In this document: in pieces, positions 51,736 through 62,100 of the stretch
Position numbering within the stretch: position 1 is the first letter of the stretch
Layout of the letters: each line of letters begins with the position of its first letter
Origin: Notospermus geniculatus
Lineage: Eukaryota; Nemertea; Pilidiophora; Heteronemertea; Lineidae
Length of the DNA: 64,000 nt
Direction: 5' to 3'
Assembly: GCA_002633025.1 (NCBI GenBank)
Contig: NMRB01000507.1
Span: forward strand, 237,368 to 301,367
Translations under genes and position numbers: made by a program
The notes under the pieces: generated by a model
Seen by the model: the letters and a program-made list of their open reading frames with translations, nothing else
Told to the model about the DNA's origin: nothing
Database searches by the model: none

Positions 51736-53415
51736 ATTTTTTTGGGTGGATTTTAGAGGGTATATCGGTTTCTGAAAGATAAAATCCTTAGAAGTTGGCG
51801 AAATATGATGTCGCTTGTTTATTAGAATTTATAATTCCTAACAATTTTGCCTTTCTATGATGAGTTGGCGAAATGGCTGAAGATGATGTTGACGTGGAAT
51901 TATATAGTCAGATTTCGAGGTTATTCTGCAACGGGGTCTCAATTTGGCGCGTAGGGCTATGACTTTATTCGTGGTGAGTGAGTGAAGCGGTTTACTGTTG
52001 AATGTACGCAGTGCGCAGGTACAATGCAGTAGATCTATACCGGTATATTGCGTAATTTTATAGCGCTAATTATGCCGCTCTCTCCCGTGAATCACTGGTT
52101 TTTGTGTACACGCCATCATGTGTGTTTATATGCCAATACACGGCAGCTGAAGCCTGGGGAATCAGGCCGAGTGCCACCCCTTAAAGGGACCAGGAAAATT
52201 GTTTCTAGCTTCGGTTATTACAAAATGCTAGTTCCTTCATGATAAATTCCCGCCGTCAATTCACTTTTTCAATTAAGTCTTAATTACTGACACCCAGACA
52301 AATCGGTTATCGCCTAAACCATGTAGCAGTCGCTATTTGAGCAATTGCTCAGCAGGTGTCTCTCATGGTCATTGCCTACGTCACTGGGAATCTGGGGGCT
52401 TATTCACAAAGGTTTCTAAGATAGGTCAGTTTACGTATGCGGTAGTCATCCGTAGGCCTATTTTACGGAAAGGTTACGTATGAGTTACACTTTATTCACA
52501 AAAGCGGCGGAGGGACTTCTAAGGAAACACGTAACTGAGCAATAATCTATTCACTTGCGCGATGCCAAATTTGATACATGTACGCCTTTTGTATTCGTAC
52601 ATTCGATCAATTACAGCACTGAGTGCCATGACGTAACTGTTTGAGGGCACTTGTATACAAGTTTGGCAAAGCATGTGGTTCATTAGCGTACTGGCTAGCA
52701 CGATGACCATGTCCGAATAGAAGGGCGAAGTCGCTCAGAGAATTTCACATCGAAGGAGATAAAAAGAATTGTGGAACTCGTAAAAGCAAATTACTCTACC
52801 ATTTCCCAAAAGGCCACCGTACACGATACATTTTTAGCTCACCTGTGAGCTATAGTCGTCACGCGCCGTCGTCCGTCGTCGTCGGCGTCCGTTAGCAGGG
52901 CACGTTTCGTAACCGCTGGGCCTACTAGGTATGTATCAAAACTGAACGTACGAAAACGAAAAATGAACCTATGATTAAGTTGAACATGTAACACTGAATG
53001 TGATTGGTCGCCCGCACCTTATCGACCACAGCACCGGCGGACGGTGAACCTAACCATAATTATATGTGTTCGTCCACTAGGTCCACCTTGTGATTGGTTA
53101 ACAGGAAGATTACGCACAATCGCCTGTTGTGAATGAATAGTGTAGGGCGTACACTGGCGGGTCTCGGTACGGTTTGCTTGAATAGAGTCCTTGTAATTGA
53201 CGTTATCTGTCGCCGATAGTTGGCCGATTAGCAAGGGCCTTGACGCTTGAAAACCCACGACACACACGACCATATTATACAATCGACAAAGAAATACCAG
53301 GAATGTCCTCCAGCATGTCGCCGTACGTAATGACATGGCAAGGGGTCAAAACCAACCTCGTGATGACCGCGTGATGTAAGATCATGTAATGGTTTAAAAC
53401 ATTGCGCCTTTTAAA
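51736..53415. other. No recognised gene; repeat edges
   Basis: At 52393-52515, CTTATTCACAAAGG and CTTTATTCACAAAAG delimit a possible hairpin relic. At 52837-52905, AGCTCACCTGTGAGCTATAG with CGTCGTCCGTCGTCGTCGGC is a repeat edge common in marine invertebrate genomes. The frames here are short and unrecognised. Confidence 0.4.
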
Positions 53416-53791
53416 AGCCGTGGTTACACTTCATAAAATCCCCGGTTTTTTGGCGGTCACACCTATGAATTGCCGGGCTTCAAGAAACTCGTGTCTGAAA
53501 AACACGGGTTTCTGGAACACGGCAATCTCGCCGTGCTTTTCGAAATCCCCGTGTCCCATTAGTTCCTTAGCACGGCTACAGATGGCGCGGCCATTAAGTG
53601 ACGTCGTTTTCGCGCCTCCAACAATGTGTGCCAATAAAGAAATGACTGAAGAGTCGGTGCATGCAGCGCAACTGTCGCCGGGCGACTTAACTAAAATGTA
53701 GTGGTGTGATCTCTCGCCGGGATTTTCGCACACACGGGTGTGACACGGGTCTGGAAAAACATGGCTATTTTTATGTAGTGTAACCACGGCT
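53416..53791. mobile_element. TIR element, AGCCGTGGTTACACT ends
   Basis: AGCCGTGGTTACACTTCATAAAA at 53416 pairs with TTTTTATGTAGTGTAACCACGGCT ending at 53791. Internal words (CACGGG, CGGGTTT, GGAACACGG) are repetitive. Frames of 99 and 118 codons inside have no recognised domain. Confidence 0.75.
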
Positions 53792-54248
53792 ACTTGGGGC
53801 CTCGGAGGTCTTTTGCTGTCTCTCCACTCATCCCCCAGAAGTCCATTTCTTACCCGTCACCACAAAACGAGTAAAAGTCGCTCTGAAGTTGGCCGGTTGA
53901 CACCAACGTTTTGTCAATTTCCGTAGCCCTTGGCGTGTTGTAGACCTGCGTTTGGTAAAATCTGAGTGATTACGTTTCTGCCTTGAGCATCTCAGCTCCT
54001 CCAGTTATTTTGGTTCATCCTGGTTCATATCTTGTGATTTGATGTGACGGGTCACATTTCATGGGAAGCGACTTGTAAAAAAACGTTTTTTCCATTGTGG
54101 GGGATTTGCGAAAACTATTTTTTCTTCCAATCGCGGAATAGGCAGAAGTGATAGAGTGCACTGCAGTGGTGGAATCGGGCCTTCATTTAAAACTGGGAGT
54201 CGCGGTGGTGGTGGCGAAGACTGGTTGACAAAGCACAACGCGCATGGT

Positions 54249-54417
54249 CAGGGCCGTATTTAAAAGGGGGCAGGGGGCAGCCCCCCCCCCGAGCCAACCA
54301 AAAAACGTGATTTTCATGCGGATTTTGGGCAAAAAACGGAAAAAAAAGATCTTCTGCCCCCCCCCCCCCCCCGAGGCGTTTGCCTCCCCCAGGACCAAGA
54401 AGTTAAATACGGTCCTG
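54249..54417. mobile_element. MITE, CAGGGCCGTATTTAA ends
   Basis: CAGGGCCGTATTTAA pairs with TTAAATACGGTCCTG. The interior is dominated by G/C homopolymers (GGGGGCAGGGGGCAGCCCC and a run of 18 C), which explains the spurious frames. Confidence 0.75.
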
Positions 54418-54901
54418 ATGGCTCATTCACCTTGTTCCATTTACTTTGTCAAACTCGCGCCAGTGACTTGGTCAACGAGAAAACGACACCTCCCACTTGC
54501 TCTCTTGGTTGAATTAAAATTTACTTGTATTGCATCATTGATTTTATTCATTAGGTATACCTGGCCAAAGAGGCGGAGTTTTTAGCGGTTTCAATAGCTG
54601 TTGCGCAACAGACCTCATTCATCCACACCGACGGTCATTGGAATCAGGCGGGTCTATCAATGAAATTGGGTGTGCTTACTATTCAAAACCGAACGAAAAC
54701 GGGACGTACACATAACCCACGTGACTGGGGATGGCCAATCATAAATGAAGTACCAAATGTGCATGACCGAAAACTCGACCGTTATAAGTTTAGTTTTGAT
54801 ACATACCTATTGGCACCAAACTTTGTACATACTAGCAAAGTACCCGTTGAATGACGGGTCATGAAAGTTTTTGTTGAAACGCGAGTGGTCCATATAAAAG
54901 C

Positions 54902-55168
54902 CGTGTTTAACTGACATCCGTTATCCGTTGCGATACCATGTTATCAGTTTTTCATCTTGATCGCTACATGGAGGCAATGCTTTGACGGATAACGTCGTAT
55001 CGCATAACGGAACGGATGTCAGGTAAACGGACACTGCTTAAACCCATGTTTACCTGACATCAGTTACCCGTTATGCGATACGTTTTTTCGTCTCGATCTG
55101 CACATGAGCCAATGCTTTGGCGGATAACGTCGTCCCGCATTACGGATAACAGATGTCAGGTAAACACC
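54902..55168. mobile_element. Twin hairpin MITEs, GTTTACCTGACATC family
   Basis: Two related hairpins in tandem (about 54902-55030 and 55045-55168), each ending in GATGTCAGGTAAAC with an inner CGGATAACGTCGT. They are separated by 14 bp. Confidence 0.8.
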
Positions 55169-55338
55169 GCTTTCCTAATGTCGGTCGGTGCTCTACGAAA
55201 CTTCGGTCACTTGCAGCGTGCAGTAGCCACCGGTCATCCCGTTACAAACGATGTGGCACTCGACGTGGCCGACGGACTGCTTCCCGAACCCGTCGTTGAA
55301 AGTGAAATTGACGTCCGCGCCAAAGAACGTGAGGTACG

Positions 55339-55590
55339 CAGGGGCGTAGCTAGCGGGGACAGGGGCAGATGTCCCCCAGAGCAAACGGGGCAAATGTTTC
55401 CAAGCAAATTTTTCCTTTAAAAGGTCATTTTCCCTCTTGAGCCAGGTAATTGTGGTGTCAGATGTCGGGAAAATGCATCTGAGAGGATGTCGATACATTT
55501 TTTTGGGGTGAGGACCCCAGCCCCCTTCGGCCTCCAGACGACTCAATCAATCCCCCCCCCAAAGCCATAAAAGCCAGCTACACCCCGCGC
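55339..55590. mobile_element. MITE, CAGGGGCGTAGCTAGC ends
   Basis: CAGGGGCGTAGCTAGCGGGG at the left and CCAGCTACACCCCGCG at the right are near-complements. GGGG-rich and CCCC-rich tracts and GGGGCAAATGTT-like words lie within. A 117-codon minus-strand frame through it is a shadow. Confidence 0.65.
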
Positions 55591-56229
55591 TACACCCATG
55601 GGTACGTGCGTCACTGTTTGCTGACGTCACCGGTGAATGACGTCATAGGTGAATTTGCTGGCGTAAAAGCACGGTGTCAACACTCCCCTGTGTGGTCATG
55701 GTGATGACGTCAAAACGTCGTCTTCACGTTGAGGTAGGCCTACTGCCTTTTTCTACAGCTGGCTGTTGAGACGATTCGCTTTGTTTCCCCCCGGGTTTTC
55801 AATTCAATCCACCTGCTATTGTTCAATAACTAACAGACGTAGGTGAGTTTTTTGAATATTTATGCGCTCAGTGATTAGTACGCCCCACTGAAACTTTGAA
55901 TAGAGAACAAAATGGCGACCATCAGACGGTACACAGGAAGTAGTCAAGCTCAGCTGGGCATGTGCAGGAGGTTGATCATTGTAAACATGGCAACAGCGCA
56001 GGCGGAGAAATCCACTGACATCACATTGTGGAGATAGCGCTTTCAATTCACTTCACGAATTTAAATTGGCGGGCGAAATAAGTCGTGAATAGGCGGAAAA
56101 TACAGTTTGAGCCAGTTGCCCGATAACAGCCAATGATAGCAGTAGCCAGTAGCCACATGGACCTACTTGGACGGTGATTGATGACGTCACTGCGCAACGC
56201 CGCCAATGCTGACAGACGGAAGTGCCTTC
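55591..56229. other. No recognised gene; dispersed repeat trace
   Basis: The block near 55930-55980 (GGAAGTAGTCAAGCTCAGCT then ATGTGCAGGAGG) resembles 1180-1225. Frequent TGACGTCA words occur. Nothing else was recognised. Confidence 0.35.
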
Positions 56230-56625
56230 ACGTTTTATAGTATAGATGTGTCACTAGGTGACATGACCTCAGAAAGTTTCGGTCCGATCTGATTCCTGGC
56301 TTGGCCACCAGGGGGGGGGGGGATGAACCGAAAACCTTTAAAGTGCAGTTTCGTCTTAACCGTTGATCGGATCGTCACCACATTTTTGTCGTAGGTACAT
56401 CTTATGAGGATACACGACATATCCCCCGGGTTTTTGATTTGACGTAATTTTCAAGGTCACAGAAATTTCATCATCGGGCGGCACGTTTCGTGGCTATTTG
56501 TCCTGGATTGTTCAAATTAGGTGTGATGATGTATCTAGGTACCCTCTATGTCTGTAGCGGATTTCGGTCCGATCGGACTTCAAATATGGCCACCAGGTGG
56601 CTATCTTGGAAATCGGGTGTTGGCC
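56230..56625. repeat. Copy of the AGGTCA-bearing repeat family
   Basis: CACCACATTTTTGTCGTAGG, TGAGGATACACGACAT, TTTTCAAGGTCACAGAAATT and ATGGCCACCAGGTGGC follow the same order as the 437-bp unit at 13.7 kb and the copies at 20.2 kb. Confidence 0.7.
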
Positions 56626-56643
56626 CATAGCTCGTTAACTACT

Positions 56644-57150
56644 GGGTCATTCCATGCCAACTCACACACTTTTGTCGGGGTGGGTCTTCGATTTTGCTCA
56701 AATTGGGCATGCTTGTGGGTCTACTAGAGAAACTACCACACACCAAATTGTAGATCATTCTGATCATTTACCACCGACTTAGGGCAGTTGAAAGATTTGA
56801 TAGGTTTTGCTCCGGAATAGGACCCATGGATTGAGAAATTGCGATATCTTGCACAAAAATGATCCAATATCAACAAATGTGGTATCATCGGACAGAGGAG
56901 AAAATTCGCTTTCCAATGATATGTAACATGATGACCTTCCTAGATGTAGGTCACTTCAAGGTCACGGGACATGACCTTGACATTTGACCTCAATTTTAGG
57001 GGAGAACATCCCTTTCAATTTTTTTCAAATTTTTTGCACATGTAGCCTATGGTACAGCGAGAAAGTCCGCAAAAGTTTGTTTTGGAGAATTGACTGCTTC
57101 ATGTATTTATTAATAAAAGAGTTCTCAGTATACAGCGTGTAGCATAAAAC
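56644..57150 (+). repeat. 570-bp repeat, copy A
   Basis: Starts GGGTCATTCCATGCCAACTC and ends near GCGTGTAGCATAAAAC. It contains CAAGGTCACGGGACATGACC and the palindromic ATGATCAGAATGATC-like word on the opposite strand. Copies B and C are in reverse orientation at 59058 and 60160. Confidence 0.85.
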
Positions 57151-58079
57151 AAGGTCATTGCATAATCGAAATGGGCATCCTCAATAACCTAAGTATGGGG
57201 ATATCATGTTCCAACCTCTACCACAGGCAGAGATATTTCAAAAGAGCAAGGTCAACCTTCATGATTTATGATAATTGGTTAATTCGAAATATCTCTGCCT
57301 ATTAGCATCATGGTCTGACATATGACAATTTCCATTCTTATGTAATGAACTATATGATATTTTCAATGTCCTGTTGTTTAGATTTGTGACAGGCAAGATT
57401 TTGAGAATTTCACCCTGATCCAGATATCGGAGAATGAAACCGATTAGCTCATCGGAAAGCTTGGGTCAACAAACATGGGGGTAAGGCCTATTTCCAGCCT
57501 TGCAGCTGTCCTGTGGACTGAGCTTTGACAGCAGAGAGGTGAACGGACACACACTGACACACACACCGAGAAAAAAACAATATGGTTCCCGGGAACCATA
57601 ATTAGACCTATCATCATATCATGGCTATGCATGCGAGTGCATAGTGCCTAGCGGCAATGAGAGCAACCAAGGTGAATAAGGGATTTTACGCCTACATATA
57701 ATATGCATGTGCGGTAACACCTCAGCATAATTACGTCCCCCGCCCCCTCATTCTTTTGTCATTATGTTCTAAAGTATAAAATGCCAATGCGATGGTAATT
57801 TCAGGGTATCATCACAATGTCTTTGAGGTCAAAATGTGAAAATGACAGGGCCGTATACGACCTGCCAACTGAAGAGGTTGAAACACGGGAAACGAGAGAC
57901 AAGTACAAATAATTCACCTTTTTAGTGGTTATCAAGCATATATATAGGTGTTCGTGTGGAAATCAATGCGAGCAGAGGTTCAGAAACAAGAAAAAAGAGT
58001 GATGACCCCATCCCTAAGTGAAGGAAATACATGTATACTGTTATACTGTTATACTGTGGGAATGTGATAGTTTTTTTTA
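57151..58079. other. No gene; 20-bp perfect palindrome
   Basis: TATGGTTCCCGGGAACCATA is a perfect palindrome at 57581-57600 after a run of A, next to (AC)n-like sequence. At 57862, ACCTGCCAACTGAAGAGG matches 61927-61945 and marks a repeat edge. Otherwise featureless. Confidence 0.5.
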
Positions 58080-58460
58080 GAGATAAGAGATGGCCATGGT
58101 GACCATATTGAAAGGTAATGTGCGACAAAAATCTATGGTGGACAATCTGACCCATATCACTATGCCTATAGAATATGAAGTTAATCGATCGAGTGGTTCT
58201 CACATTATGAAGCGGAACGTATACTAGCAGCCATAAATGAAGTTGGGAGTGCAACTAAAATCCACAGGGCACACCTTCTAAGCCATGTCACTATGCCTTT
58301 AAAATATGAAAATGATTGAGGAAGAAACTTTCAAGTTATTGAGCGAAATGCGAAATCCAAAATGGCCACCAGGTAGCCATATTAGTGGTTGGAGTTCACG
58401 TAAAATTGATATGGTGCACCATCTGACCTATATCACGATATGCCTCTAAATATTGGGTGG
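58080..58460. repeat. Tandem unit with CACTATGCCT-AAATATGAA
   Basis: Units at about 58150, 58280 and 58430 share CTGACC(C/T)ATATCAC-ATGCCT, then AATATGAA and ATGGTG. Period about 140 bp, degenerate. The 110-codon minus-strand frame is a shadow. Confidence 0.55.
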
Positions 58461-59060
58461 GAAGGGGTTAATATCACTTGGCAAATCATACCCGGGGGGG
58501 GGGGGGGGGGTNCCCTTTCAGCTGGTAACAGCAATTTTGAATCCCCACCCCTTTTGGCTGGGTGCTTTTCAATCCCCACCCCCTAAAGCTGGGTACTCTG
58601 CAATCCCCACCCATGGCTGGATAATTTGAAAGACGTTTCAAAGGGCTTTTTGCAGGACACACTAGGTAAGGGAGGGCTTAAGGCGGGGGAGAGTGTCTTT
58701 TTATGTAGTCCCGTGGGCTTTCTGCGGGGTTATGGGTGAAATAGGGGGGCTTATTCGGCCCCGCGCGGGACCCGCCGATGCGGCTCGAAAAACATCCCTT
58801 TACCCGCAATTTTTGGTATGCTGATATGCAACACACTTTATGGGGGGTGATATCATGTTAGGCCCATTGGGTAGAAAGGCGTTAATGTCAGTTGATAGAA
58901 GGCCTACAATGCTTGGAGAACCGAGATAGATACCGGTATCTTTAGACCGATTGGGTGAGAAGGGGTTATTATCACTTGGTGAATCGAGATTGATATCTTC
59001 TCAGACCCACTGGGTGGGAAGGTATAGAATCACTTGGCAAACAAACTGACATCTTACAGT
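58440..59060. repeat. GGGGTTAAT minisatellite and G/C-rich tract
   Basis: GGTGGGAAGGGGTTAATATC units flank a run of 17 G (58494-58510) with an N at 58512, followed by CAATCCCCACCC units (58540-58620). The units at 58870-59050 match 44440-44660 and 62010-62100. Confidence 0.7.
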
Positions 59061-59634
59061 AGAAATTATTCATAATTGTCTAAGTATACCTGTCATGCTT
59101 ATGTGATTAGATGTATACGGTTGCAGTGTTTTATGCTACAAGCTGTATACTGAGAACTCTTTTATTAATAAATACATGAAGCAATCAATTCTCCAAAACA
59201 AAACTTTGCAGACTTTCTCTCCGGAAAATAGGCTACATGCGGAAAAAATTTGAAAAAAATCGAAAGGGATGTTCTTGCCTAAAATTGAGGTCAAAGTCAA
59301 GGTCATGCCCCATGACCTTGAAGTGACCTACATCTAGGAAGGTCATCATGTTACATATCATTGGAAAGAAAATTTTCTCCTCTGTCCGATGATACCAAAT
59401 TTGTTGATATTGGATCATTTTTGTGCAAGATATCGTAATTTCTGAATCCATGGGTCCAATTCCAGAGCAAAACCTATCAAATCTTTCAACTGCCCTAAGT
59501 CGGCGGTAAATGATCAGAATGATCTAAAATTTGGTGTGTGGTAGTTTCTCTAGTAGACCCACAAGCATGCCCAATTTGAGCAAAATCGAAGACCCACCCC
59601 GACAAAAGTGTGTGAGTTGGCATGGAATGACCCT
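59058..59634 (-). repeat. 570-bp repeat, copy B
   Basis: Reverse of copy A, extended at the left by AGTAGAAATTATTCATAATT. The 72-codon frame inside is a shadow of the repeat. Confidence 0.85.
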
Positions 59635-60159
59635 ACTGGAGCTAGAATGTTCTGAACTTGAACAAGTACTGTATCGACTGGCTCATGGCAAAATCGCGCC
59701 AATCATACATTCATTGAATATACAGTGTGTATCAGAAAAAAGGAAACCGAGATTAATTTGTTAATTTCTTGGACATGGCTAAATATTTCGGAAATTGGCA
59801 AGTACCATTGATTACCTAATGACGTCCTCTTTCTTATGACACCAAGAAATCCAATTTACTGTCACAGATGACTGAGCACGAAGCACTTCAATCAACCATG
59901 TCAGAACTGGTCTTGTACCAGATAGATGTTTTGGTAATGAGCCTTGTCTACCCAGTGCAGGGCTTTTGTTGGGCTTCCAAATTATGCAATCCTCTGCATG
60001 TTACACAATTCACNATAGGCCATGTAGCTAGGCCTGAGGAAGTTTAATGAACCGTGGACTTGAGTGAGCATGAACCATAATTAAGTGTACTAGTCACCCA
60101 TGTCATCTTTCCCGAAGAATTCTCAGGACTGGGACAGTTGCGAATAGAGAACAACTCTA
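59635..60159. other. Spacer between repeat copies B and C
   Basis: About 525 bp with no recognised feature and a single N at 60014. Confidence 0.4.
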
Positions 60160-60733
60160 GTAGAAATTATTCACAATTGTCTAGGTGTCCCTGTCATGCT
60201 TATGTGATTAGATGTATACGGTTGCAGTGTTTTATGCTACACGCTGTATACTGAGAACTCTTTTATTAATGAATACATGAAGCAATCAATTCTCCAAAAC
60301 AAAACTTTGCAGACTTTCTCTCCGGAAAATAGGCTATGTGGAAAAAAATTGAAAAAAATCGAAAGGGATGTTCTTGCCTAAAATTGAGGTCAAAGGTCAA
60401 GGTCATGTCCCGTGACCTTGAAGTGACCTACATCTAGGAAGGTCATCATGTTACATATCATTGGAAAGAGAATTTTCTCCTCTGTCCGATGATACCAAAT
60501 TTGTTGATATTGGATCATTTTTGTGCAAGATATCGTAATTTCTGAATCCATGGGTCCAATTCCGGAGCAAAACCCCTCAAATCTTTCAACTGCCCTAAGT
60601 CGGCGGTAAATGATCAGAATGATCTAAAATTTCGTGTGTGGTAGTTTCTCTAGTAGACCCACAAACATGCCCAATTTGAGCAAAAGCGAAGACCCACCCC
60701 GACAAAAGTGTGTGAGTTGGCATGGAATGACCC
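60160..60733 (-). repeat. 570-bp repeat, copy C
   Basis: Direct copy of B, with the same extension at the left. Together B and C form a direct duplication with a 525-bp spacer. Confidence 0.85.
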
Positions 60734-60851
60734 TTATTGGATTACGGATTAGTGTTAAATCCCTTAAAGGGCCAAATTAATGATATACCAGGCACGCCCA
60801 GCGCCAAATTAATTTCGCCAAAAAACGGAAAAAAAGATACCCTGCAAACAA

Positions 60852-60900
60852 ACTGAAACAAGATGACATTGTAAATGTCGTATGGTTCCCGATGTACAGG
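60852..60900. repeat. 48-bp segment shared with 38955-39002 (inverted)
   Basis: GATGACATTGTAAATGTCGT and ATGGTTCCCGATGTACAGGT are the reverse of the 38.96-kb segment. An N at 60948 and GCAC repeats follow. Confidence 0.75.
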
Positions 60901-61038
60901 TGCTTCTACCAGTACATGAATGATACATTGACAGAGATCAAGGCACGNCGCACGCACGCACTAACGCACGACAGACCACCACTAAAGGCGCCAAGCACAG
61001 CATAAGCCCTTTTGGCCTATGGGCCAAGCGGGCTAAAA

Positions 61039-61347
61039 ATGAACAGGGTACATAACTGGAATATTTTTGGCAGCAAGGTGCCGAAAGAGGAGATTGTTTA
61101 CTTTTGTCAAATCATCATTGTATACACGGTTATTATCACTTCTATCGTGAACTTGTCTCTCAAAACTGATCAGCCTGAACTTTGGATCACGCTATTGAGT
61201 AGCGGTATTGGTTATCTTATGCCTAATCCCAGATTAGGAGGTGGCCATGGCCGACTTTTACCTCACCCTACCGAGCAACGCAAGCCATCACCTGTTTCCG
61301 AGGAATTCACAGAACTCGTACAAGATCAATCTGGCGAAACCCATTGA
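61039..61347 (+). CDS. Small membrane protein of Polinton/Maverick type
   Basis: 102-residue frame from ATG 61039. Residues about 18-42 (IVYFCQIIIVYTVIITSIVNL) form one hydrophobic segment. A second one, LWITLLSSGIGYLMPNP, follows at about 51-67. The pattern of an EIVxFxQ start, a hydrophobic segment, NLS and then a SSxxGYLxPNP end matches a short protein I recall next to the structural gene in Polintons/Mavericks; its role is unknown to me. It overlaps the next ORF by 101 bp in a different frame, and the last 30 or so residues look like overlap by-product, so the native C-terminus may be near PNPRL. Confidence 0.55.
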   Translation: MNRVHNWNIFGSKVPKEEIVYFCQIIIVYTVIITSIVNLSLKTDQPELWITLLSSGIGYLMPNPRLGGGHGRLLPHPTEQRKPSPVSEEFTELVQDQSGETH

Positions 61348-61921
61348 TTTGCGAGGCAGATGGACTGTAGCCCTTAGTGAAATTCATTTTGTGGGTGACT
61401 TTGACAATATTTCTGATGATAATGGTTTTGAAATTAAGCTTTACGATACTCCAAAAGACATTAAAGTGAATGGGAAAATCTCTCCCGGAAAGTACCGACA
61501 TATTCCAGATGTAGTTAAAACTTTAAACAATTCTATTAAAACTCACCGTGAAGCTGATAAAGATTTTTCAAACTATGTTCAAGAGGTGCAGAGGGCCCTT
61601 TATTTTCAGTTCAACCGTGTAACCGGATATGTTCCACTTATTAATAACCACCCCAGTATTAAAATTGCAGTGAAGGGTGATTTCGCACGTTGTATTGGCT
61701 TCGAGCCTGATGTTATGTTAACCTGTGATCAAGATGGTGATTACAGGGCAGATATTGATATAGGGTTTCACACCCTCTATGTTTATTCCGATATTGTCAC
61801 CGCACAGCTCGTGGGCGATAGTATGGTTCCACTGCTTAGAGTGGTCGATTTTAGTAAGAAACACGATGGGAATACTGTCAATATATACAACAAGAGGCCC
61901 ATGGGCCTTGCGCTCAGCTGA
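61247..61921 (+). pseudogene. Polinton/Maverick structural-type protein, C-terminally truncated
   Basis: The 224-residue frame starts MADFYLTLPSNASHHLFPRN (ATG at 61247). It continues with LRGRWTVALSEIHF (about 36-49), PGKYRHIPDVVKTLN (about 75-90), ARCIGFEPD (about 141) and YVYSDIVTAQLVGDSMVPLLRVV (about 170-192). These blocks characterise a virion-associated protein of Polinton/Maverick elements; I am unsure whether it is the penton-type minor capsid protein or another surface protein. The last residues (NKRPMGLALS) come from the GGCCCATGGGCC repeat and not from the family, so the native C-terminus is lost. No polymerase, integrase, ATPase or protease of the element lies in the window. Confidence 0.65.
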
Positions 61922-62100
61922 CTATGACCTGCCAACTCAAGAGGCTGAAATTAAAGGGCCTCTAGAGGCAGCCAGCATGGCAGGGGAAAACCCCGGGGAA
62001 ACCCCGGCGAAAATCGTATCAGACCACTTGGGTAGGAAGGGGTTAATATTGCTTGGTGAATCGAGATAGATATCGTATTGGGTGGGGAGGACCATAGTCT
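61889..62100. repeat. Repeat junction between Polinton and BEL/Pao remnants
   Basis: CAACAAGAGGCCCATGGGCC then TTGCGCTCAGCTGA (also at 41371), followed by CCCCGGGGAAACCCCGG and one or two GGGGTTAAT units. The two transposon genes are both truncated here and point toward each other. Confidence 0.65.

Noticed and set aside
53431-53787. 118-codon minus-strand frame
   Set aside because: It spans a TIR element nearly end to end and matches nothing recognisable.
54243-54420. Proline-rich or glycine-rich protein around 54.2-54.4 kb
   Set aside because: Encoded by C/G homopolymers inside a MITE, on both strands.
59233-59451. Conserved small protein because the frame recurs in related repeats
   Set aside because: It is inside the 570-bp repeat; recurrence reflects DNA repetition, and copies A and C do not keep the frame intact.
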